Positions 44,216 to 55,230 of a stretch of 64,000 nt of DNA are shown one piece after another (positions within the stretch are counted from its first letter, which is position 1; the number at the start of each line of letters is the position of its first letter). Below the pieces are notes generated by a model that was given only the letters and a program-made list of their open reading frames with translations, searched no databases and was not told the origin of the DNA. The stretch covers positions 8,369,501-8,433,500 of the forward strand of contig NW_026947506.1 of the NCBI RefSeq assembly GCF_034190915.1. The letters are read 5' to 3'. A program made the position numbers and the translations under genes. The DNA comes from Cavia porcellus. Its lineage: Eukaryota; Chordata; Mammalia; Rodentia; Caviidae.

Positions 44216-47200
44216 CAGGCACAAGAGATCGGAGGAGAAAGAGAAATAAAAGGAAAAGGATTTAAAAAGAATCTAAGGAAAGCATGGAAACAGACATTTT
44301 TCACATTGGAAGGGGCCCAGGAGTTGGAGGCAGCAGGATGGATGGGAAGGGGAGACGGGAAGAATTGAGAGGTGTTAGGCACACACTCCCCTGACAAATG
44401 GAGCCCACGGCGGCTCCCCTGACTACAGACCAAAGATCGTTCTGCACTGTAAACAGGTACTAGTGGAAAACACATCATTTACTTAGGAATAAGCCAGTTC
44501 TGGTCCACACTGGCTGCTGCCTCCTCCTCCAGGCCCACCATAGCTGTGCAGGATTCAGTGTGACCCCTGAATCCGTTTCTGTATCATTACCAGGCTGATC
44601 GAATTCAGCTCTGAACACCCTACGGCTGAATGCAGTGCCTGGTTCCAGGACCCGGCGTTACCAGCCCTCCCCGTTCTATGTACCCTCCTGTTGACAGCAG
44701 TGCTCGGCCCTGAGTAAACGACACCAATGAGCAAGTTCAGGTTGGCCAGTGAAGTGTGGAGTATTTCTGCTGTGAACATAATCAACCTGATGTCCCACTA
44801 CTGCCTGGATTACATGTTCAAGAAGGTTTTTCATGAGAGGTTTCCAGCACAACTTTTACTTGCTTTTTCCAAACAAAATGAAGCTGGTAGGTCTCTAAAA
44901 CCATGATCCCAGGGTAGGCCCGAGACAGACTTCCAGACAGGGCACTGCTGATTCGCGAAGGTTAGAGAATTAGAGGGGGCATGTTTACTGTATTCACAGC
45001 TGACACGAGAAACTCCGTGACATCACAGAAGTCTGGGAGGCTTTGGAAGTAGGGTCATGTCCTATCTTCAACCTGACTTCCTGCTGTAACACAGTTAAGG
45101 ACCAGAAAACATGCTACTTATCGGCATGGCACTAATCAGAGGATTTAATCCCACTTACATATGATGAATGTGTGATGGGTTTTCTGCACAGAAGTAAACA
45201 AGTGACAGAATATTTTCCCTCCTCTAAAGCCTGGGGTATTAGCAAGGCCAAAATAATACTGAAAACATACCTGCCACTGCCTTCTTTTGAAAGCTGTAAT
45301 TGCCCAAGTATTAAAGACGCAGCATTTTACCTGTGACTAAACTGACAAACAAAAACCTTCCACCCCATTTTGTCAATTATTCCATCTATCACTCTCAGAA
45401 GTGACACATTTATAGAGTACTCAACGTAATGCTGATAAGCCCTCAAAGTGCTTCCCGATACACTTCTTTCTAGTCTCAAAAAGGAACATCATGTATAATC
45501 AAGCCAAGAAAAATTCTGGATAACTTGGGATAAGAAGCTAAGATATATTCAGTGAGTCATTCATGCCAGAGGTAAGTTTAAAAAACATTCCTCAAAATTA
45601 TTATTTTATTCACTTGCCGGTAAACCAATCTAATTGAGAGAGTATGGAGGACATGCCAGGGTTTGAGGAGCTGTAGGATGGACTGGAGGCCGACACAGGA
45701 AGGCCACCATGCTGTGATTTAACAATGAAGGAAGACCAGCTTGAAGAAGGCGCAGCAGCTCCCTGGACTAAGAAGCCAAGACAAACAGAACAGTTAAGGA
45801 ATGCTACAGGCACAGCGCATGTGGGAGACTTGGCCTCTGCCTTGTGTGTGCGTGGGTTATGTTGGAGCAATGTATTTGCCAATAATGAAAACAAAGCCAA
45901 AACGCACTGGACAAAAACTTCAGAAGGGCTGAAAAGTAGCAGGAAAAACACTAAAAATGCCATGGACATCTACGTACTGTCCTCTCATGAAACAGGACTG
46001 AGCCCAGTTCCACAGACTGCTTCATCCCTTTCTGAGGTTTGCCCTCTGCAGGTCAGGTCGGCTGGTACCCACCAAAAGAGGCATCGCATTCCCCTTCATT
46101 TTTTTTTTTTTTGGGAAAGAGATGATTAATTGTATATATTAAAATGTGCTTACAACAGTGCCTGACATGAAGTGAGAGCTATATAGCCATTAGCTGTTTT
46201 TATTATGTGCCTGATCATGACGATATTTTATATTACAGTTCACTAACCAAACTATGTTACGGTTCATCAATTGAGCAGGTCCCTATCGCCCCTCGCTAGG
46301 ATTCCTACAGACACCTGGAGACTGGCACTCGGTCCTCCCCTCCTGTCCTGGCCTGCTCCCCCGCCATGGGTGGGAGGACTGGTACCATGAGTTCCTCTCT
46401 CCTCCTCACCTCTGCAGGTGTCTGCCTGGCGGCATCTCAGTCAGGCTCTCCCTCCGCTCCTCCCCCAGGAGCTTCTTATTCTCCGTGGTACTTCCCACTA
46501 TCTGATTTGGGTCAACTGTTCATTTTCTGCTCCCTGCTCCCTCAGAAGCACACCAGAAGGCAAGTTCGATGGAGCAGGAACTTTCTGTTCACTCTTGCAG
46601 AGCTGGCACTCAAAAATTATTTCAAACAAATTCATTATTATGTCCCTCCTACCCCATCCTCGGGCCTTTTCTTTTTTAACAAATTATCTCATTTAGCCCT
46701 CACAGATCTTTAAGGGAGGTGTTATTATCTTCGCCATGTCTTACAAAACCTGAAGGTGTGACAAGGGTAAATACCTTAACCATAGTCACAAGCTTCCAGA
46801 TAAAAAAGCCAAGATTTAATCTCAGGTCTGGAGCTACAGCCCCTAGCCACACCAGGTATTTTCACAGCCCACTTAGGTATTAAGGTTTACTGTACTCATC
46901 CGACAAATATGTGAGGACCTGAGCTGACAAGCAGAATGTAGTCCCTGTGGAATACAATGGTGAACTTGTTTCCTGGAGGAGAGTTTGTGTCACTGACTCA
47001 CCCACTTACAAAATATGAATTCTCTGAAACAGTTACAAGTGCAGCAGCAGCGGGGACTGGCTCTGAATGCCTCCCACGAGGCTAACACTCTATTACTGGA
47101 AGGAGCCTAGTAGAGATCAGGAATCTTGAGGCTCTGGAATGGAGGCAAGCTACGTGGCACAAGAGGCCATGAGTTGCGTGACACTGCCATCCAGGCTCCA

Positions 47201-47990
47201 GAGATCACACTGATTTACTAAGATGGGACGGCTGCGTTCTCCACAGTAGCGGGTGCTGGGTAGTTGTAAAATAATAATAAGACACCTCTGCCTCCTCTGA
47301 GAACCACGCCTTCCTTTCCTTACATAGCTCAATGTGCTTTTCCACTTTGCAGTATGTTTGCCCGAGAGAATAAGGGAATTGTAGAGATTCATTTAGGCAT
47401 AAACAGCATAAAACTTTAAACACCTAGGGTTTTCTTGAGCGAGGTCAGGACAAAGGCTCCAGAGAAGAGAAAAAAAAGTGAAAGGTAAGAAATGTTATTG
47501 TGCTAGCACTTATTCTTTATTTCTACACGGTACCGAGTCCTCAGCAGAGCAACCTGGAGACCTGCTGACCACAGGTGAGAAGTGAGCGTTCTCACTTTGC
47601 AGCATGAGGGTAAGCTTTCCTCCAGGGTTCAGGTGCACCTTGAGGTTCATAAGTCACACTAGGATGCCAGTGTGGAACTAGGCCACTGGTTGAGGATAAC
47701 CACTGGTGCCATCATTATTCGAGGGTCCTACAGTCGCACTCCACATCACCAAGTGAGCGGTGGCAAGCTCCGATCTATACAAAACAGTGTAACTGTCCAT
47801 TTGTACAGAGAGGCAAGGCCAAGCTCCCCAATTTGGCTCTTTGCGTTTGCACCTGATCAGCCCTGAGGAATGGACACGGAAAACAGGTCCTCTGGATCCA
47901 GTGACCCTGCCAGAGCGGCTGGAAACTGCGCCTCTCACCGCTGAAACTGGGGTAAAGAGGGCAGACAGGAGGAGGTGATCCCAGAGGTGA
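44216..47990 (-). other. NCOA4: NCOA4 5' region between the two candidate first exons
   Basis: 3.8 kb with no exon or repeat that I can name confidently. An A/T-run lies at 46099-46112. Open frames here (for example 46366-46713 and 47935-48549) have no family resemblance and reflect composition. Confidence 0.55.
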
Positions 47991-48180
47991 CTGTGAGGGG
48001 AAGGGCAGGGAAAGGCGTACCCCACCCCGCCCGGGACACCCTCCAGGCCATGCCCTTTAAGGATGTGGAGGATCTGGGTGAGAGGACAGGTCCAGCCAGC
48101 GGACCGGAGGCGGGGGTGGGGTGTCTAGGGAGGGAACAGGACAAGTCCAGTCCTCGGGCAGGGGAGGACGGGCCGCAGCG

Positions 48181-48345
48181 CAGGAGTAGGAGGAGGAGGA
48201 GGAGCAGAAGCAGGAGCGGGGGTAGGAGGAGGAGCGGGGGGAGGGGAAGGAGAAGGAAGGGGGAAGGAGGAGGAGGGGAAGCAGGAGGAACAAGGGGAGC
48301 AGGAGGCACAGGGGGAGCAAGGGAGCAGCGGGAGGCAGCGGCCTT
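48181..48345 (+). repeat. G-rich polypurine (GGA)n tract
   Basis: About 165 bp of almost pure purine on the plus strand (AGG, GGA and GGGGG blocks), with many G-runs able to form G-quadruplexes or triplex DNA. It is transcribed as C/T-rich RNA in intron 1 if the distal NCOA4 promoter is used. Confidence 0.9.
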
Positions 48346-48486
48346 GGACCCCGGGGACGGCGGCGAGGACCCGCTCCCGTGAGGGAACCGCGCGGACCCC
48401 AGACCTCGCAGAGGGGAAGCCCCGCCCGCGGCTTCGGAGCGGGAGGAGGAGGAGAAGCAGGCGCCCGCAGGCTCTGCGGTCCTTAC

Positions 48487-48600
48487 CAGCTCGAGAGCTT
48501 CTCGGTGACCCCAGTGAACCCGTACAGTCTGCAGCACCGCGAGGAACAAGCTAAGGGCGCACGGGCAGAGTTCTCGCGAGAGCTCACGTTTCCTCCCACG
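48487..48600 (-). other. NCOA4: Candidate non-coding first exon of NCOA4 (distal)
   Basis: The minus strand reads ...GAGAAGCTCTCGAGCTG followed by donor GTAAGGACC at 48486-48478. A short upstream-type ATG (48549) is out of context for NCOA4. The 12-kb distance to the first coding exon resembles the long first intron of human NCOA4. The 5' limit is inferred. Confidence 0.55.
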
Positions 48601-48670
48601 CCTCTCGCCACGTCGCCGAAGTCTCGCGACATCTGGCTGAGTCCGCTGAAAGCGCTCGACTGCCCTCTAG

Positions 48671-51600
48671 AGGATGTGGAGTGACATATCAAACCAAAGA
48701 AAGCAGGCGTGTTGAACCAGAAAACTAATTCTCTTACCCCAAATGAACTCTCACCGTGTTGTTTCCATTCAATAGGAAAACTGCATTTCAGGTGATGCAA
48801 AGGACCACATAAAGTATAATTCCATTTACATGCAGTACCTGCAGTAGCCAGATTCTTTCTCAAATTCATACCTGTGACACACTAATTGGACTTTCTTAGG
48901 AGGTGCACTATACACTTTCAACACATGTACATGGCATGTGACGATCATACCAGGAAAACAGGCAGGTTCATTCGCCCAGACATCATTTCTGTGTGGTGGC
49001 AACACTGAAAATCTTGTTTGTGCTCTATTTGGAAATAGTCAATTAATTATTGTCACTCAAAGTTGTTGTGCCAACCTTGAGAATATTACAAATTATTCCA
49101 CCGTTATTCCTAACTAGGGCAGTGAAGGGAGATATAACCAAGGTTACCAGGGGCTGGAGAGAAGGGAGACGGGAGTAACTGTGGTAGGTACAGAGCTTCA
49201 GCACAGGGAGTTGGAGAGCCTCTGATGGACAGAGGTGATGGCCGCCCTGCCCTGTGCATGGACTTAACAGTGCACTTACAAAAAGATAACAATGCATATT
49301 ATGTCAAGTGAATTTTGCTAAAATTCATTTTAAACGTTGAGTCAATATGAGACCCCACAAGCTAACCCACAGCTTCTGATTCCACCATGCTGTCCCTCCC
49401 TCATTTTTCAGGGTAGCCGCATACATGTTGGAAACTGCTTGTGGGTTTATTGGTGACCAGATATTGAATGGGGACTCTTGTGTCTTGGTTTTGACAGAGG
49501 ACGCCACATTCACACGAACTGTTCCCCTACAATCCCCACCAAAGGACAGGACCATATGCATTTCATGGAGAATGTGCAGGCCCTAGAGGCCCCCAGAGTC
49601 CTAGCAGGAGCCACACATAATCACCTCCTCAGGCAGCAGGAGCCAGAGCTGGCTTCCCATCACTCTCCTAAGGTAATTTCCTTCAATTCACATGCAAACT
49701 CTGCCATGAGGCTTTCTGGAAATACAAATAACCAAACAATATCATTATTACCCAGAAGTCAGGCAGGATAAAGAAAATTAAAATTGGTAGAGATAAGAAA
49801 AATGTAATTTAAAAAATGTTACCCAAGATAGCAATGCATTTTTCCCGTCCAGGAAATTAACTCCAAAAAATAAACCCCAAGGACCGTAAAGATTCAATAA
49901 ATCTGAAAAGTTGAGGGTTTGTGCTCGCCAACTATATATATCACCCCCTCCTCCAACCTGCATCCTGAAGAAAGCAGTTCTATTAAGCAGGTAGCATATC
50001 GCTAAACTTCAAATACAGTGAATGGTTTGTATTCTAGCCTGTCCAACCAAATGGGCAACCTGATAGAATAGGATACACATCCTAAGTACCCTTGTGAGGA
50101 CAACCCCTAGATCACATGAATACACCTGGATCCAGATAGTAGTCATTACTCTGTGAGCATCTGCACCTTCCTAGGTCTTCCTGTCTCCTCTTGACATCTC
50201 AAAAATCCTTTTCCTGTAACGGAAGTGAGCAAGGTTACATATAAGAGTTGGATGGAGTATCTCGAGGTGCTCATTTTCACATCAGGGGATTCTCTTGGAC
50301 CCTGTCCAGGGACAGGATGACCACGAAAGTTGATAAGCCAGCCTATGCTGCCCGAGGGGCCATCTACTTCTTTCAATAGAGACAGCTGGGCAAGAGGAAC
50401 ACAGCTGCGGATCACCTGCTCACTGATTGCTTGTCTGTGATGTGTCGATTTCATATGGCCACTCAAAGCCCCAGGACAGCGGGGCCTGACCTCTGTGTTT
50501 GCAGCTGGATCCTAGGTCAGCGCCTTGCTTAGCCTGGGCCCTGTCAGTGCAGGGTGGAGGAAGCCCAGGCTCGCCCCCACAGGCACTGTAGAGGACACAC
50601 AGGGTGTCGTTGCTGGGAGTCACCCTTGCAGGGTTCTATGCACAGGAACACACACTGGAGCCCCTGCATCATCTAGGCCTGGTCCCCTGCTGTCAGAGCC
50701 TTGGCCTCGATTCCCTGTGGAGCTGCATGGCATCCTGTGGAGACTTCTATCTCACTTAAATACCTGTGTGCTTTGTAACCTCCCTCCAATCACAGCGAAC
50801 ATAATTGAAATAACACACACATCCAAATATTGCTCTAGAAAGAATTCTACTTGTTGGGGCTACACAATCACAGACTATTAGGGTCCATGAGGAGGCCTGG
50901 CCTGGAGTACTGGGCCCACTGGAGGACTATAAACCATCCAGTTGGAAACCACACAGGCCTTGCCTGGGTCCTGTTCCTCCACAACAGTATGGGTGCAGTT
51001 TTCCTTGTAGGCAATGACTTGGCACATGCTTTTGTGATCATATGCAGGTACAGGAACTCTGCCACAGAGACAAGACCAAGGTCTGTTAGAAGGACAAGGA
51101 CACAGTTGCACCCCACTTCTGCCCAGACCAGCTCAGTCCGGATGCAGCCCATACCCCAGCTGCAGCCCACAGTCTCGGCCGGCAGCCCCAGAGCCAGGCC
51201 CCAGATTCCTGGGACTCTCATCCCGCAGAGTCGCATAGACCACGCCTCACACAGACCCTGCACAGAGGGCAGGGGACATTCTGACAGGCCCAGGGCAGCT
51301 CTGCCACATACTGGAACTATGAAGGCTTTGAAGGCTTTTCCAGCCCAGTCCTTGCCACCCTCCCTGGCTCACCTGGCTCACCTGCCATGGCCTCCAGTCA
51401 CCACAAGTGTTAACTCCACCAAGAGGAACAAGCAGCCAGCAGGAAGAGGCTGATCCATCCGGGGTCACCTTCCCGGGAAAATCCATGACACATTCAAAGC
51501 CACCCCCAAGGGAGCACGGCTTGGGACTCATTGGAGCTTGACACTTATCCCATGCCCAGGGAACTGTACTGCCCAAAGTGGACATGAGGAGACAGCCCAG

Positions 51601-51709
51601 GGCATCTGGGGACAATGTGTCCTTCCCAGCAGTGACCCTGGACTTCTGTTTTAACATACCCATGATACCTGTCTGCCATTGACCCCAGGGAGAAGAAAAG
51701 GAAGGAGTG
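48671..51709. other. Region upstream of NCOA4 with no recognised gene
   Basis: 3 kb of mostly unique sequence. 50.47-51.56 kb is GC-richer and yields open frames on both strands, but codon structure and similarity are not convincing. In human the MSMB gene ends close to NCOA4 on the same strand; no MSMB exon could be found here. Confidence 0.5.
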
Positions 51710-51715
51710 GCTCTT

Positions 51716-52075
51716 TGTGGGTAAGTCCACGGAGACCCTAGAGGGGGAGTGGGTATGAAAGGGGACAAGAGACGTGAAGAATGGAGACAAGTCAGAAGTC
51801 CGATCAAGTCTCGTTTATTCAAGGAAAGAGTAACAAATATATAGGGTATTGGGGGAGGAGGGAGTTGAGTTCTAAGACGTCAGCAGGTAACTTAGCAACA
51901 GTGGCAAGACTGAGGGTTATAGGTTAAATCAAATTTTCAAATTTCTCATGCACGGGTTCATAAGCATAATCCCTGAGGCAAGGAGCTGCTTAACTACCAA
52001 ACTTAACTCCTAGAAGGGGTTAAGGTGGTGTAGCCTGCAGATATAAGGTGGCAGCCAATTACAGGGCTTCCCACA
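51716..52075 (-). mobile_element. Solo LTR of a class II (ERVK-like) endogenous retrovirus
   Basis: The 360-bp element begins TGTGGG and ends CCCACA, flanked by a perfect 6-bp target duplication GCTCTT at 51710-51715 and 52076-52081; 6 bp is typical of class II ERVs. On the minus strand it has a polyadenylation signal AATAAA (51814-51819) with downstream text CGAGACTTGATCGGACTTC, resembling rodent ERVK/IAP-related R-U5 sequence. No internal viral genes remain, so it is the product of LTR-LTR recombination. Confidence 0.88.
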
Positions 52076-52081
52076 GCTCTT

Positions 52082-52549
52082 TATTGAGTCTTCACCCTAC
52101 ACTGGAGTTGATTGGCAGGTATATGACACGTGCTTACTTGATTTTTCCCGAAGGAGCCTTACATTTTGAATGCCAGTCACCAGAGTCAGATTCTGAAGCT
52201 GCCTTTGTGAAGCTGCAGAATACCCTTGATGTGAACTTGGTGACTACTCTAGGCCTGGGCTGAAATTCAAGTCATTATCCTTCAATTTGCAAGAGAGCAG
52301 GAAGGCACCAAATTTTTATTTTGCTCACACTGGCTCCTCTTTCACAACTCTGTGTGAGAAAGTGGATTCTTCCTTACGCTTTGATCTTGGCAGTAGGGAG
52401 GATAATTTCTTGCCTTTCTTCTCTGAAAATGTAACTGAGCACTCTCTGTCTGTATAAGTACCTCTTAACACCTGGCTTATATGCTGTGAATTGTGTGGTT
52501 TTGTATCATGCACAAATGTATGACCAGTAAAGACCATTTTCAGGATACA
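52082..52549. other. Unassigned sequence between solo LTR and old L1
   Basis: An open frame at 52048-52263 overlaps the LTR end and is not coding. I see nothing identifiable. Confidence 0.5.
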
Positions 52550-53614
52550 ATGCAGTCAAAATTACAGAAATTCAGCACAGTGAGAAAATACTAAACATTG
52601 TAAAAAAAAAACAAGAACAATCTATAAAGGAAAACTTTATACAACAAATCAAATCTAAACAAATACATGACCACCAAGCTAGCATTGTGGAAAGTACTCA
52701 AAATAATCCTAGGCAGAGACAGGCCTCCATCACCAAAAATCCTAAAAGAAATAACACAACCAACCTAGAGAGCTGGGAAACAGCATGAAACAGTGAAAAA
52801 TCAACACCGGAAAAAGCATATAATGACATCATCCAGTAACTAGCTTTCAGCGATAACATTCAATGTAATTAGTCTTAACTCCCCAATCACAAGACACTGA
52901 GAGTTTGGATCAGGAAACAAAATCCTAGTTTCTGTTGCCCGTAAGAGACCCAGTTTATCCACAGAGAAACTCACAGACTGAAAATGAAAAGGTGAGAAAT
53001 GGTACTCTGTACACCTGGAGCCTGACAGCCAGCAGGAGTAACTATCTTGCTTTCATGCACAGCAGACTTCATGCTAGAACTGGTCAAAAGAGACAAAGAA
53101 AATCCCCACCTACTGGTAAAGGGAACTGTTCCAAAGAGAAGGGATAATAATGGGAATCATGTATGCGCTGATGTTAGTGCACCAGTTGCACGACACAAAC
53201 TACTGGACATAGAAGGACAAATGGACACAAAAAATGTAATCATAGTTAAAAATTTAATACTCCACTGTCACAAATAGATAGACCAACTTGACGAAAAATC
53301 AACAAAAAATCAAAGTTGAACCACCTTATTGAGAGAATGGACTTAAATAATTAAAGTGTCTCATCCACAAACACAATACCATGAACGTTCTCCAAAATAG
53401 ACCATATCTTAGTCAGCAAAGCATTTTAAAAGAAAATGAAGGGCCAGAGATAAAGCTCAGTGGTGCAGTGCCTGCCTGGTGATTATGATGTCCCGAGTTT
53501 AATTCCTAGCACAAAAAAATTCAAAAGAATTGAAATAATGTCTTAAGTACTATCAGCTCATAGAGGAACGAAATTAGAAATCAGCAAAATGAGCTATAGC
53601 AATTTTGCAAACAT
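52550..53614 (+). mobile_element. Old L1, 5' part (split by a nested L1)
   Basis: Diverged L1 ORF2 phrases on the plus strand: 'aacattctccaaaatagacc' in near form at 53385-53402, 'cttagtcagcaaagcatttt', 'gaacgaaattagaaatcagc'. It contains an ID SINE (53443-53519). The copy resumes after the nested L1 at 60298. The left limit is approximate. Confidence 0.75.
53443..53519 (+). mobile_element. ID-type SINE inside old L1
   Basis: Reads 'gggccagagataaagctcag', 'tggtgcagtgcctgcctggt' and 'cccgagtttaattcctagca', then an A7 tail. Confidence 0.88.
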
Positions 53615-54009
53615 CTGGAGATTAAATTCTTTTTTTTTATTTAAAGAGAGAAGAAAAAGAAGAAAAAAAGGAAAGGACATAAAAAAACAATGCAGTAAAA
53701 GGGTACAAATAATACAGTATTTCTAGAAAAAAATATATACAGTACGAAATCACCAGTTAAAAGGTTACATATTATCTTCCCAGAAACAGTTGTCCATATC
53801 ACTAAATTAAAGCATACAAAGTGAATGTTCATACAGTGAAATTGGAGACAGTTCCGTTCAATGATCCAACAAAAGCTCAGTTATATGGTTTTCCATCCTA
53901 CACACTCAAACATACCTGCGGTTACATCCCTTAGTCTACCTTACTTTCCTCTCTTTTAACAGTAACATTTAGACTTTTAGGGTTTTATTACTCTCATGGT
54001 TCTTATTAC

Positions 54010-55070
54010 TTTTTTTTTGAAGAGAGTAAAACCAAAAGTGACTAAGCAAAACAGAGTCAGTTTGAACAGAAGGATGGGCATAGCACGTGATGCAAAAATA
54101 GAGTACCAGGTGATCAAAAGTGGTTACCATTGTGCCTCTTGCTATTTTCAAATTGAGTTGTCTATATCATCAGGTATAATAGAATTGATCAAAACAGTAC
54201 TGAACAAAACCAATAAAATCTACACTGAGGACCTTACAGGACTTCAAAAGAAAAGGATGATAGTCAATCCATATTGGGCATCATAGTATATCTTATTGCC
54301 TTCAAAGTGATTGCCTATACCCTCAAACTTGATACTATCAAACAAAATAGAATATATAATAATCAGACAGAACAAGATGGGGAGAGCAATACTGGGGTTC
54401 AAGTCATGTTAATAGGACAACAAAAAAGTTACTATAATATGTCCCGTTATTTTTTAATTTAGTTTTCCCTTAATGAAAAAAATGAGAGAAGATAGATTGA
54501 TTTAAAACTAGGGAGGAGATTGAGATAAGAGAGGACATTGTAATAGAACAACGCAAGGCAGAACCGATCAATTCAATCATCCCTGTGTTTCACCACCAGA
54601 TAATCTAACATGTAGTTGACATAGTGCCTCTTTCCTTAAATTATTTGAGTGTAACTTCGTGTGCTATAATATCAAGCATATCTAGACAGTGTGAAGCCTT
54701 TCAAGAGAATGCAAGAATTACAGGGCATTTAGAACCTGCTAATAGAAAATAAACAATGGTTTCCATATTATCTCTTTGCCTATAAAGAATTTTGTTTATA
54801 CTATAGCATATAGTGAAATATAGTAAGATACAACATGTTAAAACCAGTGGAAACAGATGTACTACAGCTTGATGGGACTTCAAAACAAGACGATATTAAA
54901 TCAGCAATAGCTTTTATGTTGTGTTGCTATCTTCAAAATAGCTATTCGTGCTATCATAGGAACTAAAATCGAACAACCCAGGTTAAAACCATTGCAGTTA
55001 ATGAGTGAAAACATTATATGGCTTCAAACCAATATGATTGGGAATCATGATTACCACATACTTCTATGTA
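54010..55070 (-). other. Extra segment in the L1 3'UTR
   Basis: Compared with the related L1 at 12395-14576, whose 3'UTR is about 450 bp, this copy has about 1.06 kb more between matching flanks. The segment is A/T-rich and appears internally repetitive: 'aggacttcaaaagaaaagga' (54238) and 'gggacttcaaaacaagacga' (54873) head two similar stretches. No known element is recognised. Confidence 0.6.
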
Positions 55071-55230
55071 TTCTTATCATTTCTTACACTAGGGAAACTA
55101 TTTGGTATTTATACATGTGAGTTTGATTTATTTCACTTATGAGTATGGTCTCAAGCTGTGTCCATTTATTTATAAATGTCTCAATGCGGTCATTCTTTAT
55201 AGCTGAGTAGTACTCCATTGTATAAAACTA

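Larger units (their letters stand above)
47990..48670. promoter_or_regulatory. NCOA4: CpG island with TCTCGCGAGA element, distal NCOA4 promoter candidate
   Basis: CpG-rich from about 48060. A perfect palindrome TCTCGCGAGA is at 48572-48581 and a partial copy, TCTCGCGACA, at 48622-48631. This motif is a known core element of TATA-less CpG promoters. It lies 85-145 bp upstream (minus strand) of the donor at 48486. Confidence 0.7.

Noticed and set aside
47935..48549. 204-codon minus-strand frame with Leu/Pro runs
   Set aside because: It arises from the polypurine GGA tract read as CTC/CCT codons, and crosses a good splice donor at 48486.
51247..51822. 191-codon minus-strand frame
   Set aside because: It extends into the solo LTR and has no recognisable domain; probably chance in GC-rich sequence.
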